A stretch of 35,635 nt of DNA, taken from positions 1 through 35,635 of the forward strand of contig CAIKVZ010000036.1 of the NCBI GenBank assembly GCA_903830985.1, given 5' to 3'. A model generated the notes under the pieces. That model was not told where the DNA came from and did no database searches. It saw only the letters and a program-made list of their open reading frames with translations. Positions 16,583 through 26,348 of this stretch are shown here, in pieces (the first letter of the stretch is position 1; every line of letters starts with the position of its first letter). This DNA is from an uncultured beta proteobacterium (lineage in GTDB: Bacteria > Pseudomonadota > Gammaproteobacteria > Burkholderiales > Burkholderiaceae_C). The position numbers and the translations under genes are program-made.

Positions 16583-18007
16583 CTAGGCAAAGAGGTCGAG
16601 CACGCGCTCGGCCGGAACCACCCGGCGACCGGTTGCCACCGCGCCCACACTGGAGACCCCCTCGTGCCCGGAGGCCTGAGGCTGGGGCGTCGAGCCCGTC
16701 TGACCCTGTTGCGCGTTGCCTCCGGAACCGGCCTGCTGGCCCGACGTCCCCACCCAGGCTCCGGCCAGAGCCAGGCCTTCGCCACGCAGCAACTGCTCCA
16801 ACTGCCCCATGGCGTTGCCCAACAGTTCCCGCGTTTGCGGCTGATCGCTGCGAAATACCACCTGCGCTTCATTACCCGACATCGTGATGCTCACCTGGAC
16901 CGGTTCGGTCCCCAGTCCATCGAGCTTCAGCTCTGCGTTTCGGATGTCGTTGGTCATCCAGTACTTCACCTGCTCGGCCACGGACGCCGCCAGTGGCGCG
17001 GCAGCCGTGGTCGGCGCAGCTGCCGGATTCGCATCAAAGACAGGCACAGCAGCACCCGAAAAATTCATTGGCTCAAAGCGGGCAGCGCCGGGACCGGGGT
17101 TGCTGCGCTCGCGACGTCCCGCAAGCACGGCATCCGAACCGCCCACGGCCGTTACCAACCCTGGCAACGAAGCGCTTTCGATCGAAGACGTCGAGGGACG
17201 CAAAGCCAGGTCGGGGAAGACATCGCGCGCGCTTGTGCCTGACGCGGTCGCCTGCACCGTCGCTTGCTCAACCTGCGTCTGCTGCCACTTGACCAAGCCC
17301 TGGGCGTTGGCAAATGCCAAGCGCACCGCCGATTGCCCCGCGCGCGGCGACGAACCAGGCGAACTTGCGAAGGCATCCGCTTGCGTAGCGGCCAGCACTG
17401 CAGCGTCGGCCGCTCTCAGTACGTGCAGGGGCGCCGCAGTGCCGGTCGCCACCCCGGCAGTTGCGGCAATCTGAGGAGGTTTGAAGGCCTGCAAGCGATC
17501 CGGGTTAGCCACTGCCGGCAGGGCCACCGCGGGCAAGGCCACTGACGCGACGCTGTCCTGCACGCCAGCCGGCAAGGTCGAGGTCAAAAGCCCACTGGGC
17601 GGTTCAGTTGCCTGACTGGCCAGCGTGCTGTCGGGTCGCAACTTCGCTCCCGTCAGCCCCGCGCCAGACACCGCGACAGCACTGGGGTCGCTCTGTGCCG
17701 GTGTGGCTTGGCTGATTCCCATGCCCAGAAACTGCGCCAGCAATGCCTGGGCCGCAGCGTCCAAACCAGTGGCCTGATCAGTTGCCAAGGCAGTTCCCTT
17801 GCCGGGCAAAGCCGCCAGGTCGACCGCGTCCTTGGACAACAAAGGGACAGCCGACGTCAGCGTCTCGTCCAAACCTGTCAAAACGCAGGAAAAAAGTCCC
17901 GCCGGCGCAGCCGACGACGCAGCGCCATGACCAGAGCGGCTCACCGCGCCAGCACTGCGTGTTGGGACTGGACCCGACGTGGAAGAAGGGCTGGTTTCAA
18001 TGCTCAT
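16583..18007 (-). CDS. fliK: Flagellar hook-length control protein FliK
   Basis: Measures hook length and switches export specificity. The 474-aa protein has a long, low-complexity Ala/Ser/Pro/Gly-rich N-terminal part. A conserved C-terminal Flg_hook domain at about 345-435 contains VKYWMTNDIRNAELKLDGLG, PVQVSITMSGNEAQVVF and TRELLGNAMGQLEQLL. The Gly/Gln-rich tail is variable. Its ATG overlaps the fliJ stop (ATGA). About 128 bp separate it from fliL. Confidence 0.92.
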   Translation of the reverse strand: MSIETSPSSTSGPVPTRSAGAVSRSGHGAASSAAPAGLFSCVLTGLDETLTSAVPLLSKDAVDLAALPGKGTALATDQATGLDAAAQALLAQFLGMGISQATPAQSDPSAVAVSGAGLTGAKLRPDSTLASQATEPPSGLLTSTLPAGVQDSVASVALPAVALPAVANPDRLQAFKPPQIAATAGVATGTAAPLHVLRAADAAVLAATQADAFASSPGSSPRAGQSAVRLAFANAQGLVKWQQTQVEQATVQATASGTSARDVFPDLALRPSTSSIESASLPGLVTAVGGSDAVLAGRRERSNPGPGAARFEPMNFSGAAVPVFDANPAAAPTTAAAPLAASVAEQVKYWMTNDIRNAELKLDGLGTEPVQVSITMSGNEAQVVFRSDQPQTRELLGNAMGQLEQLLRGEGLALAGAWVGTSGQQAGSGGNAQQGQTGSTPQPQASGHEGVSSVGAVATGRRVVPAERVLDLFA

Positions 18008-18471
18008 CGTTCACCTCCGCGGTATTGATCTGCCACGTTCTTGCGGTACTGCAAGGCGGCCATTTCATCGAATTGTTTTTGTTCCAGCCTGTCGCGCCGC
18101 AATTGCGCAGCGCGGTGCAAGTTGTCGCGCACTGTTTGCCGGCTGGCGAGCGTGAACTCTGCCTGGAGCAGGCTTTGCTCTCGCAGCGCAACTCGTTGCC
18201 CGGCGTCGAGCATGACCTGCCCCTGCATGGCAATGGCCTGGTACAACTTGTCCATGAACTGGTAGTAATGGCGCAGCACCTCTGGCGCTGCCACGCGATT
18301 TGACTGCGTGACCCAGCGCGCCTGGGTTTCACGTGCGTAACCTTCAAGCTGATCCGCCTGTTGCCGCGCAGAAGTCTGCACTTGCTGCGCCTGCGCCAGA
18401 TCCAGGCGCATCTGGTCTCGCTGTCGCATCGCCAGTTCCACCGCCAATTGCAGACTTGCCAGGCCACTCAT
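18004..18471 (-). CDS. fliJ: Flagellar export protein FliJ
   Basis: A 155-aa, charged, almost entirely helical coiled-coil protein with no hydrophobic core motif, as expected of FliJ. FliJ is the central stalk inside the FliI ATPase ring and recycles export chaperones. The stretch [16 protein letters not shown] and repeated Gln/Arg/Leu heptads support the coiled coil. It shares 4-bp ATGA overlaps with both fliI (upstream) and fliK (downstream). Identity rests on shape plus position. Confidence 0.92.
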   Translation of the reverse strand: MSGLASLQLAVELAMRQRDQMRLDLAQAQQVQTSARQQADQLEGYARETQARWVTQSNRVAAPEVLRHYYQFMDKLYQAIAMQGQVMLDAGQRVALREQSLLQAEFTLASRQTVRDNLHRAAQLRRDRLEQKQFDEMAALQYRKNVADQYRGGER

Positions 18472-19880
18472 ACTGTCACACTCCCCTCGAGGGCCTGTGC
18501 CAGACCAGAAAAACTCTCCTGCATGGACGCGCTGACGTGCATGTCCTGCTGCAGGAATTGCGCCATACCGTCATGGCGGCGAATCGCCTCGTCCAGGCCC
18601 GGATCGGAGCCGGCGGCGTAAGCGCCGATGCGCACCAGGTCGCGACTCTTCTGGTAGCGAGAATGCACGCTGCGAAATCGCCGTGCGACCTCGAACTCGG
18701 CGCGCGACACCACGTTGTTCATGACACGCGACGTCGATTGCTCGATGTCGATGGCCGGAAAGTGCCCCGATTCGGCCAATTCACGCGACAGCACGATGTG
18801 CCCGTCCAGAATCGCCCGGGCCGCGTCCGCAATCGGGTCCTGCTGGTCATCGCCTTCGGACAGCACAGTGTAAAAAGCTGTGATCGAGCCCACGCCGTTC
18901 AAGCCGTTGCCACTGCGCTCGACCAGTTGCGGCAGGCGCGCAAAACACGAAGGCGGATAGCCCTTGGTGGCCGGGGGTTCGCCGATGGCGAGCGCAATTT
19001 CACGCTGCGCCATGGCGTAGCGCGTGAGCGAATCCATGAGCAGCAGCACATGTTGCCCCTTGTCGCGGAAATACTCGGCCACCGCCGTGGCGTAGGCCGC
19101 GCCCTGCATGCGCAGCAGCGGCGGCGAGTCGGCGGGAGCGGCCACGACGACGGAACGGGCGCGCCCCTCGTCACCCAGGATGTCCTCAATGAATTCCTTC
19201 ACTTCGCGACCGCGCTCGCCGATCAGGCCCACGACGATCACATCGGCCTGGGTATAGCGCGCCATCATGCCCAGCAGCACGCTCTTGCCCACACCGGAGC
19301 CGGCAAACAGGCCCAGTCGCTGACCGCGCCCCACGGTCAGCAGCGAGTTGATGGCGCGGATGCCGGTGTCCAGGCGCTCGCGCACCGGGTCCCGGTCCAT
19401 GGCATTGATGGTGGCGCGGTTCAGCGCCTGCGACTTGACGTTGGTCAGGGGACCCAGATGGTCCATGGGCGCTCCCTGGGAATCCACCACTCGCCCGAGC
19501 AGGCCGTCACCCAAAGGCAGGCGCAAGGGACCGCCGCTGTAGCTGGTGGGCAGCGACGCAGTTTCACCCAACCGAGGCGGCGCAATATAGGGTGCAGTCG
19601 GTGCCACGCTGGCGCCGCTGGACAGACCGTGCACATCGCCGGCTGGCATCAGGAAAGCCCGGTCGCTGGAAAACCCCACGACCTCGGCCAAAACAGGAGG
19701 CAAGGACCCCATGGTTACCAGGCATTGCGAGCCTACGGGTTCACGAATGCCTGAAGCCTCCAGCACCAGACCTGTCAGGCGGGTGAGCGTGCCGCGGGAT
19801 TCCAGGGTGCACCCCAATTCCACCCGATGGCGCGCATCGCGCAAAAAACGCTCCCAGTGGGACAAACCGCTGTCAGGCAC
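18468..19880 (-). CDS. fliI: Flagellum-specific export ATPase FliI
   Basis: A 470-aa cytoplasmic ATPase of the F1-beta-like T3SS family that energises protein export. Walker A is GSGVGKS at 194-200 within [14 protein letters not shown]. Other motifs are [15 protein letters not shown], the Walker [19 protein letters not shown] and [20 protein letters not shown]. The start is GTG 19880, inside the end of fliH (8-bp overlap), with GGAGG-type bases upstream. Confidence 0.97.
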   Translation of the reverse strand: MPDSGLSHWERFLRDARHRVELGCTLESRGTLTRLTGLVLEASGIREPVGSQCLVTMGSLPPVLAEVVGFSSDRAFLMPAGDVHGLSSGASVAPTAPYIAPPRLGETASLPTSYSGGPLRLPLGDGLLGRVVDSQGAPMDHLGPLTNVKSQALNRATINAMDRDPVRERLDTGIRAINSLLTVGRGQRLGLFAGSGVGKSVLLGMMARYTQADVIVVGLIGERGREVKEFIEDILGDEGRARSVVVAAPADSPPLLRMQGAAYATAVAEYFRDKGQHVLLLMDSLTRYAMAQREIALAIGEPPATKGYPPSCFARLPQLVERSGNGLNGVGSITAFYTVLSEGDDQQDPIADAARAILDGHIVLSRELAESGHFPAIDIEQSTSRVMNNVVSRAEFEVARRFRSVHSRYQKSRDLVRIGAYAAGSDPGLDEAIRRHDGMAQFLQQDMHVSASMQESFSGLAQALEGSVTV

Positions 19881-20574
19881 GGGCTTCCTCCTCGACCCAG
19901 GGCAAGCTCAGGCCCAGGGCCGCGACGGCTCGGCTCCAGCGTTTCTCCAGGGAGCCGTCAACGGTCATGCCGCCGGACTCGACCAGACAACCGCCCGCTG
20001 GCACGGCCGCATCCGGCCGGAACAGCAGCGCCTCACCGGCAAAAGACTCGCGCAGCGCCACCTCAAGCAAACCGAAATCCACCGGATGCAGGCGCACGAC
20101 GATGGCACGTGCGTCGGCTGCCAGCATGCCCAGACTCTCACGGATGACGGGCTCCAGCGCCTTGGTATCGGTAGCCAGTTCGCGCCGAACAACCTGGCGT
20201 GCCAGGCCACAGGACAGTTCCAGCACGCCTTGGGCCAGGGCCTGCTCGGCGGCCTCCCAGCGCGCCTCAAAAGCCTGGGCACACAGTGCCAGACGCTCGG
20301 CCGTGGCGTGACCCTGGCGTTGGTAAAAATCGTCCATTTGCTGCTTGAGTTCCGCTGCTGCCTGAGCGTGGCCCTGGGCGCGGCCGTCGTCGCGCGCCTG
20401 CACCAGCGCCAGCAAATGGGCCGCTGTCGCGTCCGCTTCCGCTTGGTCCGGGCTGCGCTTACGCTCCAAGGCCTCACCCGACACCGCGCCGAACTGCCAG
20501 CGCTGCACGTCGCCGATCTCTTCGCTGGGAATGAAGCGCGATTGCGCAGATGACTTAGACAAAGGCTTCTTCAC
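19873..20574 (-). CDS. fliH: Flagellar assembly protein FliH
   Basis: A 233-aa regulator that binds and restrains FliI and docks it at the C-ring. The N-terminal part is charged and Gln/Ala-rich, with an [20 protein letters not shown] repeat-like helix. The C-terminal domain has [21 protein letters not shown] and [20 protein letters not shown], the family signature. The start is GTG at 20574, embedded in the fliG 3' end (20-bp overlap), with GGAGG nearby. Confidence 0.93.
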   Translation of the reverse strand: MKKPLSKSSAQSRFIPSEEIGDVQRWQFGAVSGEALERKRSPDQAEADATAAHLLALVQARDDGRAQGHAQAAAELKQQMDDFYQRQGHATAERLALCAQAFEARWEAAEQALAQGVLELSCGLARQVVRRELATDTKALEPVIRESLGMLAADARAIVVRLHPVDFGLLEVALRESFAGEALLFRPDAAVPAGGCLVESGGMTVDGSLEKRWSRAVAALGLSLPWVEEEARA

Positions 20575-21550
20575 CGCCGCCTCCGATCACGATCTGACCT
20601 TCGTCGGCGAGCCGGCGCACGGTCTTGAGAATTTCCTTTTGCTGCGCTTCCACTTCGGACAGGCGCATGGGACCGCGCGAATCCAGATCCTCGCGCAGCG
20701 TGTCCGCGGCGCGCGACGACATGTTGGCCAGAATCTTTTCCTTGAGTTCGCCCGAGGCGCCCTTGAGCGCGGGTATGAGGGCCTCGGACGACACCTCCTT
20801 GAGCACCAACTGGATCGCCTTGTCGTCGAGCTTGATGATGTCGTCGAAGACAAACATCTTGTCCGTGATTTTCTGCGCCAGATCCGGGTCGTGCGCACGT
20901 ATCGATTCCAGCACCACGGCCTCAATATTGCTGCCCAGCAGATTGACAATTTCTGCCGTGGCCTTGATGCCACCGAGCGAAGCCTTGCGCACCTTGTCAC
21001 CACCCGCCAGCACGTTGAACAGTACCTCGTTCAGGTCCTTCAGCGCCATGGGCTGAATGCCTTCCATGGTGGCCACGCGCAGCAGCACCTCGTTGCGTTG
21101 GCGGTCCGGCAACTGTTTGAGCACCGCCGCGGACTGTTCATAGTCCAGGTGCACGAGAATCGCCGCGACAATTTGCGGGTGCTCGTTGCGCATCAATTCC
21201 GCCACCGACAGCGGGTCCATCCACTTCAGGCTTTCGATGCCGGAAACGTCACCGCCCTGCAGGATGCGGTCGATCAGCAAGGACGCCTTGTCGTCGCCCA
21301 AAGCACGCTTGAGCACGGCGCGCACGTAATTGCCGGTATCCGAGACGATCAGACTCTGCGCCGCCGCCGCCGTCGCAAACTTGGCTACCACCTCGTCCAC
21401 GCGCTCGCGCGACACCGAAGTGATCTTGGCGATGGTTTCGCCCAGCTTTTGCACCTCTTTGGGTGAAAAATGTTTGAACACTTCCGCGGCTTCCTCCTCG
21501 CCCAGCGACATCAGGAAAATGGCCGCGTCATTGAGTCCTTGCTCGTCCAT
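20555..21550 (-). CDS. fliG: Flagellar motor switch protein FliG
   Basis: A 331-aa torque-generating ring protein that contacts the FliF ring, FliM and the stator. The N-domain contains AAIFLMSLGEEEAAEVFKHF. The middle domain has EHPQ at 123-126, the conserved FliM-binding motif. The C-domain contains MFVFDDIIKLDDKAIQLVLK and a charged torque helix. CGGAGT precedes the ATG by about 10 bp. Confidence 0.97.
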   Translation of the reverse strand: MDEQGLNDAAIFLMSLGEEEAAEVFKHFSPKEVQKLGETIAKITSVSRERVDEVVAKFATAAAAQSLIVSDTGNYVRAVLKRALGDDKASLLIDRILQGGDVSGIESLKWMDPLSVAELMRNEHPQIVAAILVHLDYEQSAAVLKQLPDRQRNEVLLRVATMEGIQPMALKDLNEVLFNVLAGGDKVRKASLGGIKATAEIVNLLGSNIEAVVLESIRAHDPDLAQKITDKMFVFDDIIKLDDKAIQLVLKEVSSEALIPALKGASGELKEKILANMSSRAADTLREDLDSRGPMRLSEVEAQQKEILKTVRRLADEGQIVIGGGGEEAFV

Positions 21551-21575
21551 GTGGTTTCAACTCCGGTGGTCGTGG

Positions 21576-23264
21576 TCAGGCACTGGCCTCACCATTCACC
21601 CAGGATTTAACAATACTTGCGACCGCCATGGGATTGTCCTTGGCCAACTGCCGTGCATCGGTCAGGCGCATCTCGTGCATTGTGGGCGGCTGCGGCTCGC
21701 CCTTCTTGCCCGGTGGCGGCAGCAGCGCACGCTCCGTATCGTCGGCCACGAGCGCATTCAACTGCCCCCCGGCTGGCGACACGCCAGCCGCGACGGTCTG
21801 CCCGGCGGACTTCATGGCCGGACGCACAAAGCCCATCAGCAGCAGTGCTCCCAACAACAAGGTGCCGACCGGCCAGGCCAGGCTGCGAGCCAGGTCCTGA
21901 ACGTCGGGCTCACGCCAGAACGGAACTTCGGTCACGGTGGTTTTTTCCACGGCAAAGGGTGCGTTCATCAGGTTCACCGAGTCGCCACGGTCCTTGCTGA
22001 AGCCGATCGACTCGCGCGCCAGCGCCGTCATTTTTTCTATCTGTGCATCGCTCAAGGGCTTGGCCACGGGCTTGCCCTTGTCCTCAGGATTGGTCTGGTA
22101 ATTCACCACCACTGCAGCGCTGAGCCGTTTCACGACACCGGTGGCGCCGCGCACCACACGCGTCGTCTTGTCCACCTCGTAGTTGATGATGGATTCACGC
22201 TTGGCGCCGGCCGCCAAGCCATTGCCGGCTCCCGCCGAGACCGGCGCAGAAGCGCCATTGATGGGCGCACTGGCCTGGGCCGGTGGCTGATTCGTGGTTG
22301 CGCCCGGCACCCCGGATGGCGGCGTCGCGCCGGCGGCACCCGCTCCCGCCTCCGACACCTGCTGGCTGCGGATCGCTGCCACTTCGGGCGACTGGTTGGG
22401 CTTGTGCGATTCCGAAGTCGACTCGGTTTGGGAAAAATCCACTTCGGCCGTAACCTGTGCGCGCACATTGTTGCGCCCCACCACGGGCTCCAGAATGTCC
22501 AGAATGCGCCTTGTGTACTGCTGCTCGAGCTGCTGCACATATTGCAGCTGCTGGGCGTCCACGGCGCCGGCCGTGCCATCGGGCGAGTTGGACAACAGCT
22601 TGCCGGTGTCGTCGAGCACGCTCACCGCCGACGGGCTCATTTCAGGCACGCTGGAGGCAACCAGATGGATGATGCCGGCCAGTTGAGCCCGGTCCAGCGT
22701 GCGGCCCGGGTGCAAACCCAGCAGCACCGAAGCCGAGGCCTTTTGCTGCTCGCGGAAAAACCCGTTCTGATTCGGCAGGGCCAGGTGCACGCGCGCGCTT
22801 TGCACCGAAGACAGGGCCTGAATGGAACGAGTCAACTCGCCTTCCAGGCCGCGCTGAAAGGTCAACCGCTCCTGGAACTGGGTCATGCCAAAACGGTTCG
22901 TGTCCATCAATTCGAAACCGGTGACCGATCCCTTGGGCAGACCCAGGGACGCCAAGCGCAGGCGCGTGTCGTACACCCGATCTGCCGGCACCAGGATGGC
23001 GCCGCCGCCGGGCGCATGCTGGTAGGGAACGTTCATCTGCGTCAACTGCGCCACGATGGCGCCGCCGTCCTTGTCGGCCAGGTTCGCATAAAGCACGCGC
23101 CATTCCGCCTGTCGACCCATGACCACGCCGATGATGACCACAGCCAGCAAGGCCACCACACCCAGGCCCAAACGCAGCACCTGCGCGCGGCTCAGGCCGG
23201 CAAATTTTCCAGCCCAGGAAGTGGCAACAGGGGTCAGGACAGGGACTTCGGCAAGGGCAGACAT
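21576..23264 (-). CDS. fliF: Flagellar MS-ring protein FliF
   Basis: Forms the MS ring in the inner membrane. From ATG 23264 it is 562 aa: a transmembrane helix (about 30-50), the YscJ-like periplasmic domain (EWRVLYANLADKDGGAIVAQ, SARVHLALPNQNGFFR), a variable Ala/Gly/Pro region, and a second transmembrane helix near 455-475. The cytoplasmic tail binds FliG. An in-frame ATG at 23315 would add 17 residues, and would start inside the -10 element of the candidate promoter. It heads fliFGHIJK. Confidence 0.95.
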   Translation of the reverse strand: MSALAEVPVLTPVATSWAGKFAGLSRAQVLRLGLGVVALLAVVIIGVVMGRQAEWRVLYANLADKDGGAIVAQLTQMNVPYQHAPGGGAILVPADRVYDTRLRLASLGLPKGSVTGFELMDTNRFGMTQFQERLTFQRGLEGELTRSIQALSSVQSARVHLALPNQNGFFREQQKASASVLLGLHPGRTLDRAQLAGIIHLVASSVPEMSPSAVSVLDDTGKLLSNSPDGTAGAVDAQQLQYVQQLEQQYTRRILDILEPVVGRNNVRAQVTAEVDFSQTESTSESHKPNQSPEVAAIRSQQVSEAGAGAAGATPPSGVPGATTNQPPAQASAPINGASAPVSAGAGNGLAAGAKRESIINYEVDKTTRVVRGATGVVKRLSAAVVVNYQTNPEDKGKPVAKPLSDAQIEKMTALARESIGFSKDRGDSVNLMNAPFAVEKTTVTEVPFWREPDVQDLARSLAWPVGTLLLGALLLMGFVRPAMKSAGQTVAAGVSPAGGQLNALVADDTERALLPPPGKKGEPQPPTMHEMRLTDARQLAKDNPMAVASIVKSWVNGEASA

Positions 23265-23314
23265 CGAGTAATTCCGGTGGAAGTAAGCGCCCTGCAATAC
23301 CAGGACGAGACCCA

Positions 23315-23341
23315 TTATTCGGGTTGGAGGTCAAAGCTTTA
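23315..23341 (-). promoter_or_regulatory. Sigma-28-like promoter upstream of fliF
   Basis: On the minus strand TAAA (23338-23341, in TAAAGCTT) is followed after exactly 15 bp by CCGAATAA (23315-23322). The flagellar sigma-28 consensus is TAAA-N15-GCCGATAA. The -10 differs at three of eight positions. Transcription would begin about 44 bp before the fliF ATG. fliF operons are more often middle-class genes, so a sigma-28 signal is plausible but not certain. Confidence 0.45.
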
Positions 23342-23350
23342 GCCCGATAA

Positions 23351-23368
23351 GGCCGGTATTTTCCGGCC
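23351..23368. promoter_or_regulatory. Perfect inverted repeat in the fliF/fliE divergent region
   Basis: GGCCGG-TATTTT-CCGGCC is a perfect 6-bp inverted repeat with a 6-bp spacer. It lies centrally between the divergent fliF and fliE. Its position suits an operator controlling both sides. It contains AAAATA flanked by GGCC on the minus strand, loosely recalling an FlhDC half-box, but the spacing does not fit. Confidence 0.4.
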
Positions 23369-23440
23369 ATTTCGGCACCATCCCGGGTGCCCGGCCTGGG
23401 TAGCATCAAGCCTCACGCGACGTCTACCTGGAGGACCGCA

Positions 23441-23758
23441 ATGGATCTTCGCCTATCACCCGTTTCCGTTCAAACGCCTCAGCGCGCTGCGCCGTCGCTG
23501 CGCGCGCTCGCGACGCCCGCCTCGGAAACACCCGCCGCCGGTTTCTCCAACGCGCTCAAGGGCGCCCTGAATTCCGTCAGTGCGGCACAAAACCAGGCGC
23601 AGTCGCTGCAGCGTGAGGTGCAAATGGAAAACCCCAGCGTCAGCCTGGAAGAGACAATGGTCGCGATACAGAAAGCGCAGATCGGCTTTCAGGCCACCTT
23701 GCACGTGCGCAACCGCATGGTGCAAGCGTACAACGACATCATGAACATGCAGATTTGA
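23441..23758 (+). CDS. fliE: Flagellar hook-basal body protein FliE
   Basis: A 105-aa junction protein that connects the MS ring to the proximal rod and is an early export substrate. The C-terminal half carries the family pattern NPSVSLEETMVAIQKAQIGF followed by RNRMVQAYNDIMNMQI. I start at ATG 23441, which has a textbook GGAGG 6 bp upstream; an in-frame ATG at 23387 has none. It is transcribed away from fliF and is alone on its strand. Confidence 0.95.
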   Translation: MDLRLSPVSVQTPQRAAPSLRALATPASETPAAGFSNALKGALNSVSAAQNQAQSLQREVQMENPSVSLEETMVAIQKAQIGFQATLHVRNRMVQAYNDIMNMQI

Positions 23759-23787
23759 TTCGCAGGCGCTCGTGCCTGGAACACGGT

Positions 23788-24555
23788 TCAAGCCAGGCTG
23801 CGCGCATGGGCGATCTCCAGCAGGCCGTCAAAAATCAGGTTGTCCACCAATTCGAATTCCACCGACATGCTTGGCGCCATTTTCCAGCCTGCGCCACCGG
23901 TCATGACGCACAGTGGCTCGGCCGCGCTGTGCCGGCGCACGTGTTGCACCATGCGCTCCACCGCGCCAGCAATGGCAAAGGTTCCGCCGCTGGTCAGCGC
24001 GTCGCTGGTATTCGTCGGAAATTCATGCACCTCGCCCGTGGGAACGCTCAAGCCCGCCGTTCCCGATTCCAGGGCGCGCAACATGATGCCGTGACCCGGC
24101 AGGATGAATCCGCCCAAAAATTTGCCTTCGGCGTCGATCGCCTCGACCGTGACGGCCGTGCCCACCATGACGACCACCAAGGGGCGGCGCACGCCGCGCC
24201 CCAGCATCAGATGCCAGGCACCGATCATCGCAACCCAGCGGTCCGAGCCGAGTCGCGTCGGGTGGTCGTAGCCATTGCGCAATCCGGCTTCACGGGCACT
24301 CGCCACCACCCAACTCGGCGCCACATCCCACAACTCCATTTGCGCCTGCACCTCGCGCTTCACAGCCTCGTCGGCGACCACGCAACCCAGCATGGAAGTG
24401 GGCGCAGGCAAGCGGCTCCAGGGTCCCTCGCCCAGCTTTTCAATGTTGTCCAGGAATTCGGCCCCCTGAGCCAGCACCGGTGCGCCCGGTTGCGGGGCAG
24501 CGTAAAGTGCCCACTTGAGGCGAGTGTTTCCAACGTCAATTGCAAGAAGTGTCAT
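23788..24555 (-). CDS. coaX: Type III pantothenate kinase
   Basis: Phosphorylates pantothenate in the first step of coenzyme A synthesis. The 255-aa protein belongs to the ASKHA fold: phosphate 1 motif [11 protein letters not shown] at 5-15, [25 protein letters not shown], and the later [15 protein letters not shown] and GGAG. Start ATG 24555 begins [10 protein letters not shown], the family N-terminus; upstream in-frame codons to 24726 are unrelated. It is convergent with fliE (29 bp apart) and divergent from the diguanylate cyclase. Confidence 0.95.
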   Translation of the reverse strand: MTLLAIDVGNTRLKWALYAAPQPGAPVLAQGAEFLDNIEKLGEGPWSRLPAPTSMLGCVVADEAVKREVQAQMELWDVAPSWVVASAREAGLRNGYDHPTRLGSDRWVAMIGAWHLMLGRGVRRPLVVVMVGTAVTVEAIDAEGKFLGGFILPGHGIMLRALESGTAGLSVPTGEVHEFPTNTSDALTSGGTFAIAGAVERMVQHVRRHSAAEPLCVMTGGAGWKMAPSMSVEFELVDNLIFDGLLEIAHARSLA

Positions 24556-24793
24556 GGCAGGCCAATGTTTTGCGCCGGACGGCGACTTTTTGGCCACCCG
24601 GCTTGCGGGGATTATCAACAAAAGCGACAGGCCGGCCAAAAATGGCCGCGGCGCAAACCCACGATGGCTCATGATCAGCCTGATGGATGCGGCTATAGTT
24701 GAATATTGTGCGGCGCATCGCGGCATCGGATGAGGCTTCGGCTATCGAGGTTGCACCGTCGGCCAAGGCGTGCGCACTTCGAATTGCTGCACC

Positions 24794-26329
24794 ATGACTG
24801 AACGAGCCCCGTCCGACATTGCCCGCGAAACCTTCAAGCTTCTGGCCGGTCGCAAACTGGCCCCCACGCCAGAAAACTACATGGTGCTGTACCGCGAGAT
24901 CGCCGGAACGCCCATGGTGCTGCCGTTCCCGGACGAGCCGCTGAAGCAGATTGCCAAAGCCCTGCCGGCGCAGAACCCGGGTCAGCAAAAGCAGCGTGCG
25001 CTGTTTGAAATGGCGGTGGACAAGCGCGACTGGACTGCGGTTCAGACCGCCATGGTCGGGTTTGCCAGTTTTGGCGTGGCTGCACCCGAGGCCCCGACGG
25101 CGGCCAAGGTCAGCGCACAGCCCGGACAGTTCGCCCCCCTGACACCAGAATTCCTGCAGCAGATCGCGCGCATGATCGAGCACACACTGCCCGCCCTGGG
25201 CACGGACGACACACGTTTTTCCGAGCAGGCCAAGGCCCTGCTCGCCGCCATGCGCCATCCTGTGCCGGACACCCTGGGCGTCAAGACAGCACTGGCCAAC
25301 TTCAGCCACCGGGTCTCGTTTGCCGCCGAGGAGCAGACGGAAATCAAGACCGCCTTGCTGCACCTGTTGCAGCTCATCTTTCAAAATATCGGCGAGCTGA
25401 GCACCGACGACAAATGGCTCAAGGGGCAGATCGAGGCGCTCAGGGCCGCCGCCACGCCCCCCTTGAGTCTGCGTCGCCTGGACGAGGTCGAGTTGCTGCT
25501 CAAGGACGTGATCTTCAAGCAGACCGAAGCCAAGGGGCGAGCCCTGGAAGCGCAGGACCAGCTGCGCCAGATGCTCAGCAGTTTCATCGAACACCTGTCG
25601 AAAATGACCGAGTCCAGCAGCGGCTTTCACGACACCATCGAACGCTGCGCCCAACAGATTGGTCAGGCCCAATCCATCGCCGAAATCGGCCCGGTGCTGG
25701 AGGCGGCGATGAAAGCGGCTCAGACCATGGCCCAGGACACGCGCCAGGTACGCGACGAATTGCAGGGCATGCGCCAGAAGGCCCAGGCCGCGGAAACGCA
25801 GATCGTGCAACTGCATCAGGAACTCGATCGCGTCAGTGCTCAGGCCAGGCATGACCCGCTGACCGGGGCCCTGAACCGGCAGGGACTGGACGAGGCCATC
25901 GAGCGGGAAGTTTCCGGCGCACGTCGCAAGCACCGTCCGCTGTGCCTGGCACTGCTCGACATCGATAACTTCAAGAAGATCAACGACACGCTGGGGCACA
26001 ACGTCGGCGACTCGGCCCTGGCCCATCTGGCGAAGGTGACGCGCGAAAGCCTGCGCCCGCAGGACACGCTGGCGCGCTACGGTGGCGAGGAGTTTGTCGT
26101 GCTGCTGCCAGACACCACACTGGACCCTGGCATCGAGGCCATGACGCGCTTGCAGCGCGAACTCACGAAACGCATTTTCCTGGAAGGCGAAGCCAAGATC
26201 CTCATCACCTTCAGCGCGGGCGTGGCCGAACTGGCGGCCGATGAAACCGGCATGGAAGCTGTGAAACGTGCCGATCAGGCCATGTTCCTGGCCAAGCGAG
26301 CCGGGAAAAATCGCGTGCTCGGAGCCTGA
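24794..26329 (+). CDS. Diguanylate cyclase with helical N-terminal domain
   Basis: Makes the second messenger c-di-GMP from two GTP. The 511-aa protein has no membrane segment or signal peptide. Residues 1-340 are helical and Gln/Ala/Leu-rich, ending in a coiled coil (QIVQLHQELDRVSAQA); I do not recognise a named sensor domain there. The GGDEF domain starts at DPLTGALNRQG. The active site is GGEEF at about 430-434, and an intact inhibitory site RPQD lies five residues before it, so product inhibition is likely. ATG 24794 is chosen at the onset of the conserved-looking region; no strong ribosome-binding site is visible. The 238-bp gap to coaX has a TATAGT hexamer near 24693 without a convincing -35. 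Confidence 0.9.
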   Translation: MTERAPSDIARETFKLLAGRKLAPTPENYMVLYREIAGTPMVLPFPDEPLKQIAKALPAQNPGQQKQRALFEMAVDKRDWTAVQTAMVGFASFGVAAPEAPTAAKVSAQPGQFAPLTPEFLQQIARMIEHTLPALGTDDTRFSEQAKALLAAMRHPVPDTLGVKTALANFSHRVSFAAEEQTEIKTALLHLLQLIFQNIGELSTDDKWLKGQIEALRAAATPPLSLRRLDEVELLLKDVIFKQTEAKGRALEAQDQLRQMLSSFIEHLSKMTESSSGFHDTIERCAQQIGQAQSIAEIGPVLEAAMKAAQTMAQDTRQVRDELQGMRQKAQAAETQIVQLHQELDRVSAQARHDPLTGALNRQGLDEAIEREVSGARRKHRPLCLALLDIDNFKKINDTLGHNVGDSALAHLAKVTRESLRPQDTLARYGGEEFVVLLPDTTLDPGIEAMTRLQRELTKRIFLEGEAKILITFSAGVAELAADETGMEAVKRADQAMFLAKRAGKNRVLGA

Positions 26330-26348
26330 CGGGCATCGAACTGTCGGG

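Noticed and set aside
16583-17600. Ala/Ser/Pro-rich sequence of FliK as a possible repeat array
   Set aside because: Composition is biased but no tandem unit of constant length is seen; this is normal for FliK.
23345-23372. FlhDC box in the fliF/fliE gap
   Set aside because: AATGG and AAAATA are both present on the minus strand, but the gap between them is longer than the consensus allows and no second half-site at 10-12 bp was found.
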